Shown: one piece after another, positions 38,306-48,149 of the stretch
How positions within the stretch are numbered: position 1 is the first letter of the stretch
How the letters are laid out: every line of letters starts with the position of its first letter
Assembly (NCBI GenBank): GCA_017642695.1
Contig: JAEPQD010000001.1
Location: 1,046,764-1,110,763, forward strand
Length of the DNA stretch: 64,000 bases
DNA from: Parvibaculum sp.
Lineage (GTDB): Bacteria; Pseudomonadota; Alphaproteobacteria; Parvibaculales; Parvibaculaceae
Direction: 5' to 3'
Translations under genes and position numbers: made by a program
Notes under the pieces: generated by a model
Seen by the model: the letters and a program-made list of their open reading frames with translations, nothing else
What the model was told of the DNA's origin: nothing
Databases searched by the model: none

Positions 38306-40525
38306 ATGGGCGGGCTCGATTTCGAGAAGCCCGAAGACCTCCTGACCGCCGCGGCCGTGCTCGTGGGGCTAATCTCCGGCGTCTATTTCCTGGGGCCCTT
38401 CCTCATCCCTCTGGCTCTCATCGGGATCGGCTGCTGGATCGGCATCGCGCTCTATACCGGACCTGCCGCGCGGACGGCGCGCGCGCGGCGCGAGGCGCTG
38501 AGGCTCTACGAGACGGCCTCCCGTCTCAGGGCGGAGAAGGTGTTTCCCGACCCCGAGGATTTCAGCGGCGCCGTCTGGAAACGCCTTGCCGATGCGCTGG
38601 AGGAGGGCCTCCCGTCCTACGAGGTTTCAGTTCGCATTTTCGAGCTCGCCGAAGAGCTCTACCGGACGGAGGGTCTTGCGGGCGATATCCCCACCCTCGC
38701 TCCGGAAGCCGGCGAGATCGAACTCGCACGCTACCGTGATCGGATCGAGGCGCTCATCGCGAAATTCGAACGCGCGGACATAGTGGAACGGATGGAAGAG
38801 GCGATCTTCCAGTCGCTCTCTGGCTTTTGCCGCCGGCTCCCGCCTGCTGCCTTTCAGGAGGCGGAAGCTCTTGTCGAGGCCGCCGATGCCGGCGGGTTGA
38901 AGACCGGGTTCCGGATGCCGCTTATCGATGCGATGGCGCATCCGGGCGAAGCGGTCGAGCGGCTGCTGTTGCCCTACTTCTCGGCGAAAGCGTCGGAAGC
39001 CGGGCTTTTCTCGGGCCTTCGCCACCGCTTGTCGCGCAACCAGTATGAGGCCTCGGGCATTTTTCATCCCGAGCCGCCGGGGAACCGGAAACCGCTCCTT
39101 CTGCCGCATGAGAGCAAGGCGCCGCCCCGGGAGCTCGTGCCGGCCTTTCTTCGCGAGACGCCGCTCGAGGAGATGTTCGCGGCCGATATTCCGTTCGACA
39201 TTTCGGACGGGAGCCGGTTCGAGCATCACTGGATCGTGGCGGGCTCTGGCCATGGCAAGAGCCAGACGCTGCAATACATGATCGCGCAGGACCTGGAGCG
39301 CGTCGGCAAGGGCGAGGCCTCGGTCATCGTGATCGACTCCCAGGGCGATCTCATCCGTAACATCGCCGGCCTCAAATGTTTCGCATCGGGCGAGGCGCTG
39401 CATGGCCGTCTCTGCCTGATCGATCCCTCCGATATTGAATATCCGCTTGCCCTCAATCTTTTCGATGCCGGCATGGAACGGATCGGCGCCTATGCCCCGC
39501 TTGAGCGTGAGCGCCTCGTCAATGGCATCCTCGAACTCTACGACTTCGTACTGGGCTCACTCCTCTCGGCGGAACTCACGCAGAAACAGAGCGTGATCTT
39601 CCGCTACATCACACGGCTGATGCTCCATATCCCGGATGCGACCATCCACACCTTCCGGGAGCTCATGGAGCCGAAGGGCTACGAGACATACAAAGCCCAT
39701 ATCGAGAAACTCGACGGCACGGCCCGGGCCTTTTTCGAGACGGAGTTCAACAGCAAGCAGTTCGAGGAAACGAAGCGGCAGGTGGTTCGCCGTCTCTGGG
39801 GTATTCTCGAGAATCGGACCTTCGAGCGTATGTTCTCGCATCCGAGGAACAAGCTCGACCTCTTCGCCGAGATGAATGAGGGCAAGGTCATCCTGATCAA
39901 CACGGCAAAGGACCTCCTGAAGCAGAACGGCACGGAGATCTTCGGGCGCTTTTTCATCGCGCTGATCGCGCAAGCCGCGCAGGAACGGGCGACACTAGCA
40001 AGAGGGGAGAGGCTCCCCACCTTCGTCTATGTCGACGAATGCGCCGATTATCTCGACCAGAACGTCTCGGTGATCCTGGAGCAGGCGCGCAAATACAATG
40101 TCGGCATGGTGCTGGCGCATCAATATATCGGCCAGCTGTCGCCGAAGCTGCAGGAGAGCTTCGCGGCCAATACGAGCATCAAGTTCGCGGGCGGCGTCTC
40201 GGAGAAGGATGCGCGGGTGCTCGCCCCGATGCTCCACACGACGCTTGAGTTCATCGGGAGCCGGCGCAAGGGCGAGTTCGCAGTCTCGGTCCGCAATGTG
40301 ACCGACGGCGCCGTCTCGCTTGATTTTCCATTCGGTCATCTGGAAGCCCTGCCGCGGATGAGCGCGGAGGAGGCGGAGGCTGTGCGCGGGGAGATGCGTG
40401 AGCGCTACGCCGTCCACTGGCAAGAGGTGGAGCAGGGGAGGGCAGGGGCCGAGATGTTAGAGCGTGACAAGGCTCACGCTCCTGTCCCCGCGGAGATCGA
40501 CACGGCGCCTTCAAGCGACTGGTGA
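38306..40525 (+). CDS. VirD4/TraD-like coupling protein with N-terminal membrane anchor
   Basis: 739 residues. Two membrane helices at about residues 10-52 (LLTAAAVLVGLISGVYFLG, LIPLALIGIGCWIGIALY) anchor it, and the ATPase domain follows. Walker A is WIVAGSGHGKSQTLQYM, the next strand reads ASVIVIDSQGDLIRNI, and Walker B is PTFVYVDECADYLDQN. LEQARKYNVGMVLAHQYIGQL is the Q-loop region seen in coupling proteins. It should deliver DNA to a type IV secretion channel. A related soluble ATPase lies at 63-1241. No relaxase or mating-pair genes are in the window. Confidence 0.8.
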   Translation: MGGLDFEKPEDLLTAAAVLVGLISGVYFLGPFLIPLALIGIGCWIGIALYTGPAARTARARREALRLYETASRLRAEKVFPDPEDFSGAVWKRLADALEEGLPSYEVSVRIFELAEELYRTEGLAGDIPTLAPEAGEIELARYRDRIEALIAKFERADIVERMEEAIFQSLSGFCRRLPPAAFQEAEALVEAADAGGLKTGFRMPLIDAMAHPGEAVERLLLPYFSAKASEAGLFSGLRHRLSRNQYEASGIFHPEPPGNRKPLLLPHESKAPPRELVPAFLRETPLEEMFAADIPFDISDGSRFEHHWIVAGSGHGKSQTLQYMIAQDLERVGKGEASVIVIDSQGDLIRNIAGLKCFASGEALHGRLCLIDPSDIEYPLALNLFDAGMERIGAYAPLERERLVNGILELYDFVLGSLLSAELTQKQSVIFRYITRLMLHIPDATIHTFRELMEPKGYETYKAHIEKLDGTARAFFETEFNSKQFEETKRQVVRRLWGILENRTFERMFSHPRNKLDLFAEMNEGKVILINTAKDLLKQNGTEIFGRFFIALIAQAAQERATLARGERLPTFVYVDECADYLDQNVSVILEQARKYNVGMVLAHQYIGQLSPKLQESFAANTSIKFAGGVSEKDARVLAPMLHTTLEFIGSRRKGEFAVSVRNVTDGAVSLDFPFGHLEALPRMSAEEAEAVRGEMRERYAVHWQEVEQGRAGAEMLERDKAHAPVPAEIDTAPSSDW

Positions 40526-40610
40526 CAATCCGCTCCTTCTTCTCGTCCATGAGAAAAATGGCCATCATGACCTTTCCCCGAATGCAGAGGGCGAAAGGGA
40601 GGAAAGGCCA

Positions 40611-41744
40611 ATGGCGACACACGAGTTCACGCGGCAGGAGCTTTACGATCTTGTCTGGTCGATCCCGATGGCGAAGCTCGCGGAGCGCTACGGTATATCC
40701 GGAAACGGCCTCGCAAAAGCGTGCCGCAAAGCGGAGATCCCGGTGCCTGAGCGTGGCTATTGGGCAAAGCTGCAGGCGGGCAAAAAGGTTGTCCGAAAAG
40801 CCTTACCGGCGGTGAAAAGAGATACACCCAGAACGGTGATCATCAGCCCGCCGGGCAAGCGGGAGGACTCGACTCCTCCGCCGCCTGTTCCGGATAGCGT
40901 TGCGGCAAAAGTTGAACAGGTCAAACAGACAGCAAAGCCCGTTTCCGTTCCGGCGACTCTTTCAAATCCGCACCGAATCGTCGCGGCATGGCTTGAGGAC
41001 GAGAGGCGGGAGAAACGTGCTCGCCGCGGCGATCCCTGGGCTCTGCCATTGAAGCGGAGCGATGCGACGGAGCTCGATAAGAGGCGTCTCCGGATTTTAA
41101 GCGCACTGCTCAAGGCGATCGAGGCGTCTGGCTACACCCTCAAATGCGAACGCTACCGGGACGTGCAGATTCGGACTGGTACTATGACGATCGAGCTTAT
41201 TCTCGAGGAGCGCATCAAGCAGGTACGCCGGCTCATCACAGACGAAGACCGGCGAAGTTCCCGCTGGTACGCGGAGGGGCAAAAATGGACACAGGAGAAG
41301 GTCCCGACCGGCAGACTGCGGCTTCGCCTTCTTGAACCGGAATACCGGCATGTCGTGAAGGAATGGGAAGAAGCGGAAAGCAGTCCACTGGAAGCGCTCC
41401 TTGACGAGGTGCTGCCGACGGTTGCGGGTAAATTTGAAGAGATACGCCTCCAGCGGATGCGGCAGGCGGAAGAACAGGCAAAACGTATGGAAGCAGAGCG
41501 CCTCAGATATGAGGCGGAGCTTGAGGCGAAGAAGGAGACGATCAGATTCCGCCGGCTGGTCGCTCATTGCGCCAACCGGAGGACCGCCGCGGAAATAAGG
41601 GAACTTGTTGCATCTGTAGAGCGCTCGCCTCTGGCGGCAGATAATGCCGAACTATTTTTCGATTGGAAGAGCTGGGCGCTTTCACATGCCGAACGGATTG
41701 ATCTGCTTGCGAAGGAGACACTGTTTGACCGGGAGCGACTATGA
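40611..41744 (+). CDS. Hypothetical protein with N-terminal helix-turn-helix-like region
   Basis: 377 residues from ATG at 40611, which has AGGAAAGG upstream; the longer frame overlaps the previous gene's end. The start MATHEFTRQELYDLVW, then IPMAKLAERYGISGNGLAKA and CRKAEIPVPERGYWAKLQAG resemble a DNA-binding helix-turn-helix common in plasmid proteins. A long coiled-coil (residues 300-345, KFEEIRLQRMRQAEEQAKRM and onwards) suggests self-association. I recall similar proteins on alphaproteobacterial plasmids, but the function is unknown. Confidence 0.6.
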   Translation: MATHEFTRQELYDLVWSIPMAKLAERYGISGNGLAKACRKAEIPVPERGYWAKLQAGKKVVRKALPAVKRDTPRTVIISPPGKREDSTPPPPVPDSVAAKVEQVKQTAKPVSVPATLSNPHRIVAAWLEDERREKRARRGDPWALPLKRSDATELDKRRLRILSALLKAIEASGYTLKCERYRDVQIRTGTMTIELILEERIKQVRRLITDEDRRSSRWYAEGQKWTQEKVPTGRLRLRLLEPEYRHVVKEWEEAESSPLEALLDEVLPTVAGKFEEIRLQRMRQAEEQAKRMEAERLRYEAELEAKKETIRFRRLVAHCANRRTAAEIRELVASVERSPLAADNAELFFDWKSWALSHAERIDLLAKETLFDRERL

Positions 41745-41937
41745 GACGTATCACTTCGAGAAATGATACGTCGGCGACGCGAAGGCCCGAAAATAAAAGA
41801 GGGACAGAATTTTTCTCGGCGCGCATGGATGTTCGGCGCTCCACGGGGACAAACATTCATGAACATGGCGCACGTTTTCTGCGCTCCGGTCCGATGCTAT
41901 CGCTTCAGGCATGGAACACCGGCAGCGCCGATCCCGC

Positions 41938-42885
41938 ATGAAGCGCCAGAAGACGGGGAAGAGCCTCGCGCTGACAGCGCGCGACCTCGCGATCTTCGAG
42001 CTGCTGGAGCGCTACCGCTATCTGCGGTCGACTTTCATCCACGACTTTGTAGGTGGACAGTCGGAAACGCGCTTCAAGGAGCGGCTCGGCGATCTCTACC
42101 ACGAGGGCGGATATCTGACCCGGCCCGAGCAGCAGTGGGAGACGGCGCGTTCCCGCTACCTGCCTGCCGTCTATGAGAACAGTGATCGAGCCCGGGACGT
42201 GCTCGCCGCGCAGGGGAGGCTCGCCGACCCCTGTCCGCATATGCCATACGGGACGAGCGGCGCGGGACGGCAATTCGCGCATTCGCTGATGATCTGCGAG
42301 ACTCTGGCGTCGATCGAACTCGCGGTGAAAGCAAAGGCGGATCTGCGCTTTGTCTCCTGGCCCGAAATCCTCGCAAAGGCACCGGAGGGAGCCCGGCGGT
42401 CTCCGAATCCGCTGAGGCTTCCCGGATCGTCATGCAGCTTGGGAACGGCAACCGAGCTTGCCCGCAATGGCGACACCGTCCCGGATGCCATGTTTGGTCT
42501 CGGATATGGTGGAGAGGGACGGAGAAGCTACCGCTTTTTCGCGCTTGAGGTCGATCGCGGCACGATGCCTATCATGCGATCGGCGCGGGGACAGACGTCC
42601 TATCTGGAGAAGATGTCCGCCTATCATGGCGTTGCGGCACGTGGGGTCCACAGGTCGCATTTGGGCATTCCCAATTTACTCGTCCTCACAGTGACGACAT
42701 CGGAAGCGCGCAAACAGAACATGTTGTCCGCTCTTGCAAGAACAATCGAAGACAGTGCCATGTTCCTCTTCAAAGAAGTTGGTGCCGCGGCGCACAGGAA
42801 CGGCGCAACACTAGGTGCGGTGCTTCAATTGCCTTGGGACTGCGCCGGCCGCTCTCATGTCGACATTCTGGAACCTGGCGACTAG
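41938..42885 (+). CDS. Replication-relaxation family protein
   Basis: 315 residues from ATG at 41938. The N-terminal LTARDLAIFELLERYRYLRSTFIHDF and RFKERLGDLYHEGGYLTRPEQ form the winged-helix region of the Replic_Relax family, which occurs beside transfer and replication genes of conjugative elements and is thought to act at the origin of transfer. The C-terminal RSYRFFALEVDRGTMPI and SYLEKMSAYHG resemble a nuclease-like core of the same family. The frame also has an ATG nine codons earlier without a clear ribosome site. Confidence 0.65.
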   Translation: MKRQKTGKSLALTARDLAIFELLERYRYLRSTFIHDFVGGQSETRFKERLGDLYHEGGYLTRPEQQWETARSRYLPAVYENSDRARDVLAAQGRLADPCPHMPYGTSGAGRQFAHSLMICETLASIELAVKAKADLRFVSWPEILAKAPEGARRSPNPLRLPGSSCSLGTATELARNGDTVPDAMFGLGYGGEGRRSYRFFALEVDRGTMPIMRSARGQTSYLEKMSAYHGVAARGVHRSHLGIPNLLVLTVTTSEARKQNMLSALARTIEDSAMFLFKEVGAAAHRNGATLGAVLQLPWDCAGRSHVDILEPGD

Positions 42886-42995
42886 CGGTCGATGGAGTCA
42901 ATGTCCGATATCTCCGCCTGATATTGGACCCGAGGCCTCTCCCATGACGAATTTGTGTACTCGCCTGGAGTAAAGGCTTGTGCTAGTCTTCAGCC

Positions 42996-43400
42996 ATGAA
43001 GCGACGTATCGACAGATGCCGACGCGTATCCCGGGTCCGGCATTGGCTTGCGACGGTGCTGGCGGTCGCGCTGTTGATGACGGCGGCTTCGGCACCGGTG
43101 ACCGATCTCGGTATGATGGCGTCGGCACACGCGATGGCCGATGAAGGTGCCCCGCCGCATGGGGCACTTGCCACGGGCGAGATGGCGGAATCGTGCTGCG
43201 ACGATTGCCAAGAGACTGACACGACAACCTGCGACAGCTCGGCCCTCTGCATGACCGCCTGCGGCAAGCTGCCGCTTCAGCTCGCCGCTGCGCTCGGTTT
43301 TGTCCCGGTCGAACGTGCCATCGAAGCGGTTCACGGGCCGGACATCGGCCGGGCCGATCTTTCTCCCTCTCCGTTGCGACGGCCTCCCAAAGCGATGTGA
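42996..43400 (+). CDS. Small secreted Cys-rich protein leading the Cus-type operon
   Basis: 134 residues. A hydrophobic signal region (HWLATVLAVALLMTAAS) is followed by His/Met-rich segments (MASAHAMADEGAPPHGA) and a Cys cluster (ESCCDDCQETDTTTCD, then LCMTACGKL). It resembles the broken gene at 6083-6372 in layout. It precedes cusB by 61 bases on the same strand and probably binds copper or silver in the periplasm. I do not recognise a named family. Confidence 0.6.
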   Translation: MKRRIDRCRRVSRVRHWLATVLAVALLMTAASAPVTDLGMMASAHAMADEGAPPHGALATGEMAESCCDDCQETDTTTCDSSALCMTACGKLPLQLAAALGFVPVERAIEAVHGPDIGRADLSPSPLRRPPKAM

Positions 43401-43461
43401 CACACCGGCGCGCGGCCCTTCGGTTGCGCATCAACTGTCACAGCAGTTTCAGGAGAGTCTT

Positions 43462-45018
43462 ATGGTTCGCTCACTCAAAGCGTCCACGATTGCCGTGCTT
43501 GTGGCGGTCGTGGCGACCGTCGGCATATGGAGCGTCGCCGGCGCGCAGTCTCAAGCTTATAAATTCGAGGCCGTACCGGATGAAATATCTGTCGGCGAGG
43601 GCGTTCGGATCGAGGTCCGGTTGCTCGATCCCGACGGAAAGCCGGTACCGTCGGAGAACGTCGACATTGTCTCGACGCGGCTCGATATGGGTCCCGAAGG
43701 CATGGCGATGATGGATACACCGCTCACACCGCTCCCCGCCGGCAGCGCGGATGTCCTGGCCTTCGAAACAAAGATCGCGATGGCCGGCCGATGGGCGCTC
43801 GCGATCGAAGTGAGAGTCGACGGCGTTCCAGAACCCGTCAAGGGCGTCGTCATTTTCACGGCCGTCGAGAAAAAAGCCGATGCAACCCCTGCCGCGCCAG
43901 CGGCAGGGGAGCGCGAGATACGTTATTACCGTAACCCGATGGGCCTGCCAGACATATCGCCGGTGCCGAAGAAGGATTCGATGGGGATGGATTACATCCC
44001 TGTCTATGAAGAGGATGTTGCGGCACCCGCCGGAACCGTCCGTATCGGCCCGGAAAAGACGCAGCGTGCCGGCGTTCGAACCGTGGCGGTCGAACGCCGC
44101 GACCTCGTCCGCACGATCCGCGGCGCCGGTACCGTAACCGTAGACGAAGCGCGCGTAGCACTGGTGACGGCACGCTTCGACGGATTTGTCGAACGCCTCG
44201 ACGTCCGCACAACGGGCGGCACGGTGGCCGCCGGCGAGCCGCTGCTGACGGTCTGGATCGAAAGCGATGAACTCCTGCGAAAACAGGCCGATTACCTTTC
44301 GGCGCTGTCGCGCGGCGGCCGCGATGTCGAACGTGCCGCGCAGAATCTCCGCCTCTTCGGCATTTCCAGTGCCTCCATCGCAGAAATGGCGCGCACGCGC
44401 GCGCCGGCGCGCGTGGTGACCTTCGAGGCGCCGCTTGGCGGCACCGTCATCGAAAAACCCTCGCTCGACGGCATGCGCTTTGCGGCCGGCGACACGCTTT
44501 TCCGGATCGCCGATCTGTCGGCGCTCTGGGTGATGGCCGAAATCGCCGAACAGGATCTCGCGCTCGTCAGGCCCGGCCAGACCGCGCAATTGTCGATGCC
44601 GGCCATGCCCGGCGAAACGCGCGAGGCGATTGTCGATTTCGTCTATCCCGATCTTGACATGGCGACCCGCTCGGGCCGGGTCCGGCTGGTCGTGCCGAAC
44701 GCCGACGGGCGCCTCAAGCTCGGCCATTTCGTGCGCGTCGAGATCGGCGCGCCGGTCGGCGATAAACCGGCGCTCGCGGTGCCGGCCGCTTCGGTCATCG
44801 ACGACGGCGCGCGCCAGATCGTCTTCGTCGCGCGCGGCGACGGGCTTTTCGAACCGCGCGACGTTCGCCTCGGCGCCCGCGCCGGCACCGATGTCGAGAT
44901 CAGGGAGGGGCTTGCCGCCGGTGAGGAGGTCGTCACCTCCGGCATCTTCCTGATCGATGCCGAGAGCAATCTCCAGACCGCGCTTTCGGCCTTCGCCACC
45001 GAACCGGTGACGCCATGA
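43462..45018 (+). CDS. CusB-like periplasmic adaptor
   Basis: 518 residues from ATG at 43462 with AGGAG upstream; the longer frame overlaps the previous gene. After the signal region (ASTIAVLVAVVATVGIW) comes a domain similar to FixH/YtkA (EIRYYRNPMGLPDISPVPKK after it is the heavy-metal-binding motif). The adaptor core follows, with the lipoyl-like VVTFEAPLGGTVIEKPSLDG and the barrel domain. It links the inner-membrane pump CusA (overlapping ATGA) to an outer-membrane duct. No CusC gene is present; the CzcC-like protein at 49323-50618 might serve instead. Copper or silver efflux is the likely role. Confidence 0.8.
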   Translation: MVRSLKASTIAVLVAVVATVGIWSVAGAQSQAYKFEAVPDEISVGEGVRIEVRLLDPDGKPVPSENVDIVSTRLDMGPEGMAMMDTPLTPLPAGSADVLAFETKIAMAGRWALAIEVRVDGVPEPVKGVVIFTAVEKKADATPAAPAAGEREIRYYRNPMGLPDISPVPKKDSMGMDYIPVYEEDVAAPAGTVRIGPEKTQRAGVRTVAVERRDLVRTIRGAGTVTVDEARVALVTARFDGFVERLDVRTTGGTVAAGEPLLTVWIESDELLRKQADYLSALSRGGRDVERAAQNLRLFGISSASIAEMARTRAPARVVTFEAPLGGTVIEKPSLDGMRFAAGDTLFRIADLSALWVMAEIAEQDLALVRPGQTAQLSMPAMPGETREAIVDFVYPDLDMATRSGRVRLVVPNADGRLKLGHFVRVEIGAPVGDKPALAVPAASVIDDGARQIVFVARGDGLFEPRDVRLGARAGTDVEIREGLAAGEEVVTSGIFLIDAESNLQTALSAFATEPVTP

Positions 45019-48000
45019 TCGCGGGCATCATCGGTTGGTCGGCGCGCAACAGTGTTCTGGTGCTGATCGGCACGCTCTTTGCGATCGTTGCCGGCATTTA
45101 CTCGATCGCGCGCATTCCGCTCGATGCGATACCGGACCTGTCGGACACGCAGGTCATCATCGTCACCGATTATCCGGGCCAGGCGCCGCAGGTCGTCGAG
45201 GACCAGGTGACCTTTCCGCTCGCGACCGCGATGCTCAACGTGCCGCGTGCCCGCGTCGTGCGCGGCTTTTCCTTCTTCGGCGTTTCCTTCGTCTATGTCG
45301 TCTTCGAGGACGGCGCCGATCTCTACTGGGCGCGAAGCCGCGTCCTCGAATATCTGAGTGCGGCGGCGGAACGCCTGCCGGACGGCGTCACGCCCTCGCT
45401 CGGGCCGGATGCGACCGGCGTCGGCTGGGTCTATCAATATGCGCTGAAGTCGTCGGAGCTGAACCTCGCCGAACTCCGTTCGCTGCAGGACTGGCAGGTC
45501 CGGTTTGCCGTCTCGCGCGCCGAAGGCGTCGCCGAGGTCGCAACGGTGGGCGGCTTCGTCCGGCAATATGCGGTCATCGTCGATCCGTTGCTGCTGAAAA
45601 GCACGGGGCTGACGCTTTCCGATATCGCCGGCGCGGTGCGCACCAGCAACATGGATGTCGGCGGCCGCACCATCGAGCTTGCCGAAACCGAATTCATGAT
45701 CCGCGGTCGCGGCTATCTCGCCGGCATTGAGGACATCGAAAAGATCGTGCTCCGCGCCGAGGGCGGCACGCCGCTTCTGCTGCGCGACGTGGCGCGCGTC
45801 GAACTCGCGCCCGACGAACGGCGCGGCGTCGCCGAAATGGGCGGCGAGGGCGAGGCGGTTTCCGGCATCGCCCTGCAGCGCCATGGCGCCAATGCGCTCG
45901 ACGTCATCGAAAACGTCAAGCGCGAGCTTGCAGCCGTTGCGCCGAGCCTGCCGGGCAACACCGAAATCGTAGAGGTCTATGACCGCTCGGCGTTGATCGG
46001 CCGCGCCATCAATACGCTGGTGCGTACGCTCGTCGAGGAAAGCGTCGTCGTGGCACTGGTCTGCTTTATGTTCCTCTGGCATGCGCGCAGCGCGCTTGTC
46101 GCCATCGTCACCCTGCCGGTCGGCATTCTGATGGCGCTTGCCGCAACCCATGTGCTCAGTATCCCCTCCAACATCATGAGCCTCGGCGGCATCGCAATAG
46201 CGATAGGCGCCATGGTCGATGCGGCGATCGTGATGATCGAAAACGCCCACAAGCGGCTCGAACATGCGCCGCCCGGCGCCTCGCGCACCGCCGTCGTCAT
46301 CGAGGCGGCGCAGGAAGTGGGCCCGGCGCTCTTTTTCAGCCTGCTGATCATCACCGTCTCCTTCCTGCCGATCTTCACGCTGGAGGCGCAGGAAGGCCGC
46401 CTCTTCAAGCCGCTCGCCGCCACCAAGACCTTCGCGATGGCGGCTGCCGCCCTTCTCTCGATCACGCTGGTGCCGGTGCTGATGACGATCTTCATCCGCG
46501 GCCGGATCGTACCGGAGGACCAGAACCCGCTCAACAAGGCGCTGATCTGGCTCTACCGGCCGGTGATCGGTCTGGTGCTGCGCGCCCGCGGCGTCACCAT
46601 CCTCGCGGCCTTCATCGTGCTCGCCGTAACGGCGGTACCACTCAGCCGCATCGGCTCGGAATTCATGCCGAACCTCAACGAGGGGACGCTTCTCTACATG
46701 CCGACGACGCTGCCGGGCCTTTCGGTGACGAAGGCGGCCGAACTGCTGCAGACGCAGAACCGGATCATCGCCGGCTTTCCCGAGGTCGCCTCCGTCTGGG
46801 GCAAGGCCGGCCGCGCCGACAGCGCGACCGATCCCGCGCCGATGGAAATGTTCGAGACCATCATCAACCTGAAGCCCGAAAGCGACTGGCGGCAGGGCAT
46901 GAATCTCGACAAGCTGATTGCCGAAATGGACACCGCGCTCCAGTTTCCGGGCGTCTCCAATGCCTGGACGATGCCCATCAAGGCCCGCATCGACATGCTC
47001 TCGACCGGCATCCGCACGCCGGTCGGCGTCAAGATATTCGGGCCCGACCTCGTCGAACTGGAGCGGATCGCCCGCGAGATCGAAACCGTCCTGCGTGCCG
47101 TTCCCGGCACTTCGTCGGCCTATGCCGAGCGCGTCAATGGCGGCTATTTCCTCGACATCCGTCCCGACCGCGACCGCATCGCCCGGCACGGGCTGTCGAT
47201 GGAGACGGTGCAGGAAACGATCGCGATGGCGCTGGGCGCGAAAGCCCTCACCACCACGGTCGAAGGCCGCGAGCGCTACGATGTGGTGTTGCGCTATCCG
47301 CAAGCCTCCCGCGCCGACCCGGATGCGCTCGCGCGCGAGGTCTTTGTCACGACGCCCGCAGGCGCCGCTATTCCGCTCGGCGAGATCGCCGACATCGCGC
47401 GGGCGCGTGGCCCCACCATGGTGCGCACCGAAAGCGGCCAGCCGGTCGTCTATGTCTTTGTCGATATCCGCGACCGCGATCTCGGCGGCTATGTCGGCGA
47501 GGCACGGCGCGTGGTCGCCGGCGAAGTCGCGCTGCCGCCCGGCTACACGGTCGCCTGGAGCGGCCAGTTCGAATATCTGGCGCGCGCGCAGCAACGCCTT
47601 TCCGTCGTCATTCCAGTTACGCTGCTGGTCATTTTCCTGCTCCTCTATCTCAACTTTAAGGGCCTCACCGAAACCTTCATCGTGATGCTGTCGCTGCCAT
47701 TCGCGCTGGTCGGCGGGCTCTGGCTGATGGCGGCGCTCGATTTCAACATGAGCGTTGCGGCGGCCGTCGGTTTCATCGCGCTGGCGGGGGTGGCGGCTGA
47801 AACCGGCGTCGTGATGCTGCTCTATCTCGACCAAGCCTTGCGCGACGCGAAGGCCCTCGTGTTGGCCAAAGGTCGCGCCTTCACCCGCGCCGATCTCAAT
47901 GGCGCGATCATGGAGGGTGCCGTCGGGCGCGTGCGGCCGAAAATGATGACCGTTATCACCATCATGGCGGGCCTCCTGCCGATCCTCTGGGCCACTGGCA

Positions 48001-48149
48001 CCGGCGCCGAGGTGATGCAGCGCATCGCCGTGCCGATGATAGGCGGGATGGTATCGTCCACTATCCTCACGCTGGTGGTGATCCCGGCGATCTATGCAAT
48101 CGTTCACGGGATGAGGCTATCGAGGGGCGATGCAAGCACGGTCGATTGA
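45015..48149 (+). CDS. CusA-like heavy-metal RND pump
   Basis: 1044 residues, the normal size of the HME-RND family. The N-terminal helix and first loop read ARNSVLVLIGTLFAIVAGIY and IPLDAIPDLSDTQVIIVTDY, the latter being the HME signature with the DxPDL sequence. The central GxxxD-type helix (SIPSNIMSLGGIAIAIGAMV then DAAIVMIENAHKRLE) carries the acidic proton-relay residues. It is a proton-driven exporter of Cu(I)/Ag(I) or a related ion; the metal cannot be fixed from sequence alone. Translation is coupled to cusB. A third of the minus-strand frame is open by chance, which reflects high GC. Confidence 0.9.
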   Translation: MIAGIIGWSARNSVLVLIGTLFAIVAGIYSIARIPLDAIPDLSDTQVIIVTDYPGQAPQVVEDQVTFPLATAMLNVPRARVVRGFSFFGVSFVYVVFEDGADLYWARSRVLEYLSAAAERLPDGVTPSLGPDATGVGWVYQYALKSSELNLAELRSLQDWQVRFAVSRAEGVAEVATVGGFVRQYAVIVDPLLLKSTGLTLSDIAGAVRTSNMDVGGRTIELAETEFMIRGRGYLAGIEDIEKIVLRAEGGTPLLLRDVARVELAPDERRGVAEMGGEGEAVSGIALQRHGANALDVIENVKRELAAVAPSLPGNTEIVEVYDRSALIGRAINTLVRTLVEESVVVALVCFMFLWHARSALVAIVTLPVGILMALAATHVLSIPSNIMSLGGIAIAIGAMVDAAIVMIENAHKRLEHAPPGASRTAVVIEAAQEVGPALFFSLLIITVSFLPIFTLEAQEGRLFKPLAATKTFAMAAAALLSITLVPVLMTIFIRGRIVPEDQNPLNKALIWLYRPVIGLVLRARGVTILAAFIVLAVTAVPLSRIGSEFMPNLNEGTLLYMPTTLPGLSVTKAAELLQTQNRIIAGFPEVASVWGKAGRADSATDPAPMEMFETIINLKPESDWRQGMNLDKLIAEMDTALQFPGVSNAWTMPIKARIDMLSTGIRTPVGVKIFGPDLVELERIAREIETVLRAVPGTSSAYAERVNGGYFLDIRPDRDRIARHGLSMETVQETIAMALGAKALTTTVEGRERYDVVLRYPQASRADPDALAREVFVTTPAGAAIPLGEIADIARARGPTMVRTESGQPVVYVFVDIRDRDLGGYVGEARRVVAGEVALPPGYTVAWSGQFEYLARAQQRLSVVIPVTLLVIFLLLYLNFKGLTETFIVMLSLPFALVGGLWLMAALDFNMSVAAAVGFIALAGVAAETGVVMLLYLDQALRDAKALVLAKGRAFTRADLNGAIMEGAVGRVRPKMMTVITIMAGLLPILWATGTGAEVMQRIAVPMIGGMVSSTILTLVVIPAIYAIVHGMRLSRGDASTVD

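Noticed and set aside
44643..48107. 1154-residue open frame on the minus strand
   Set aside because: It lies entirely opposite the CusA and CusB-like genes, is rich in Arg, Asp and His, has no motif, and arises from high GC and codon bias in the real genes.
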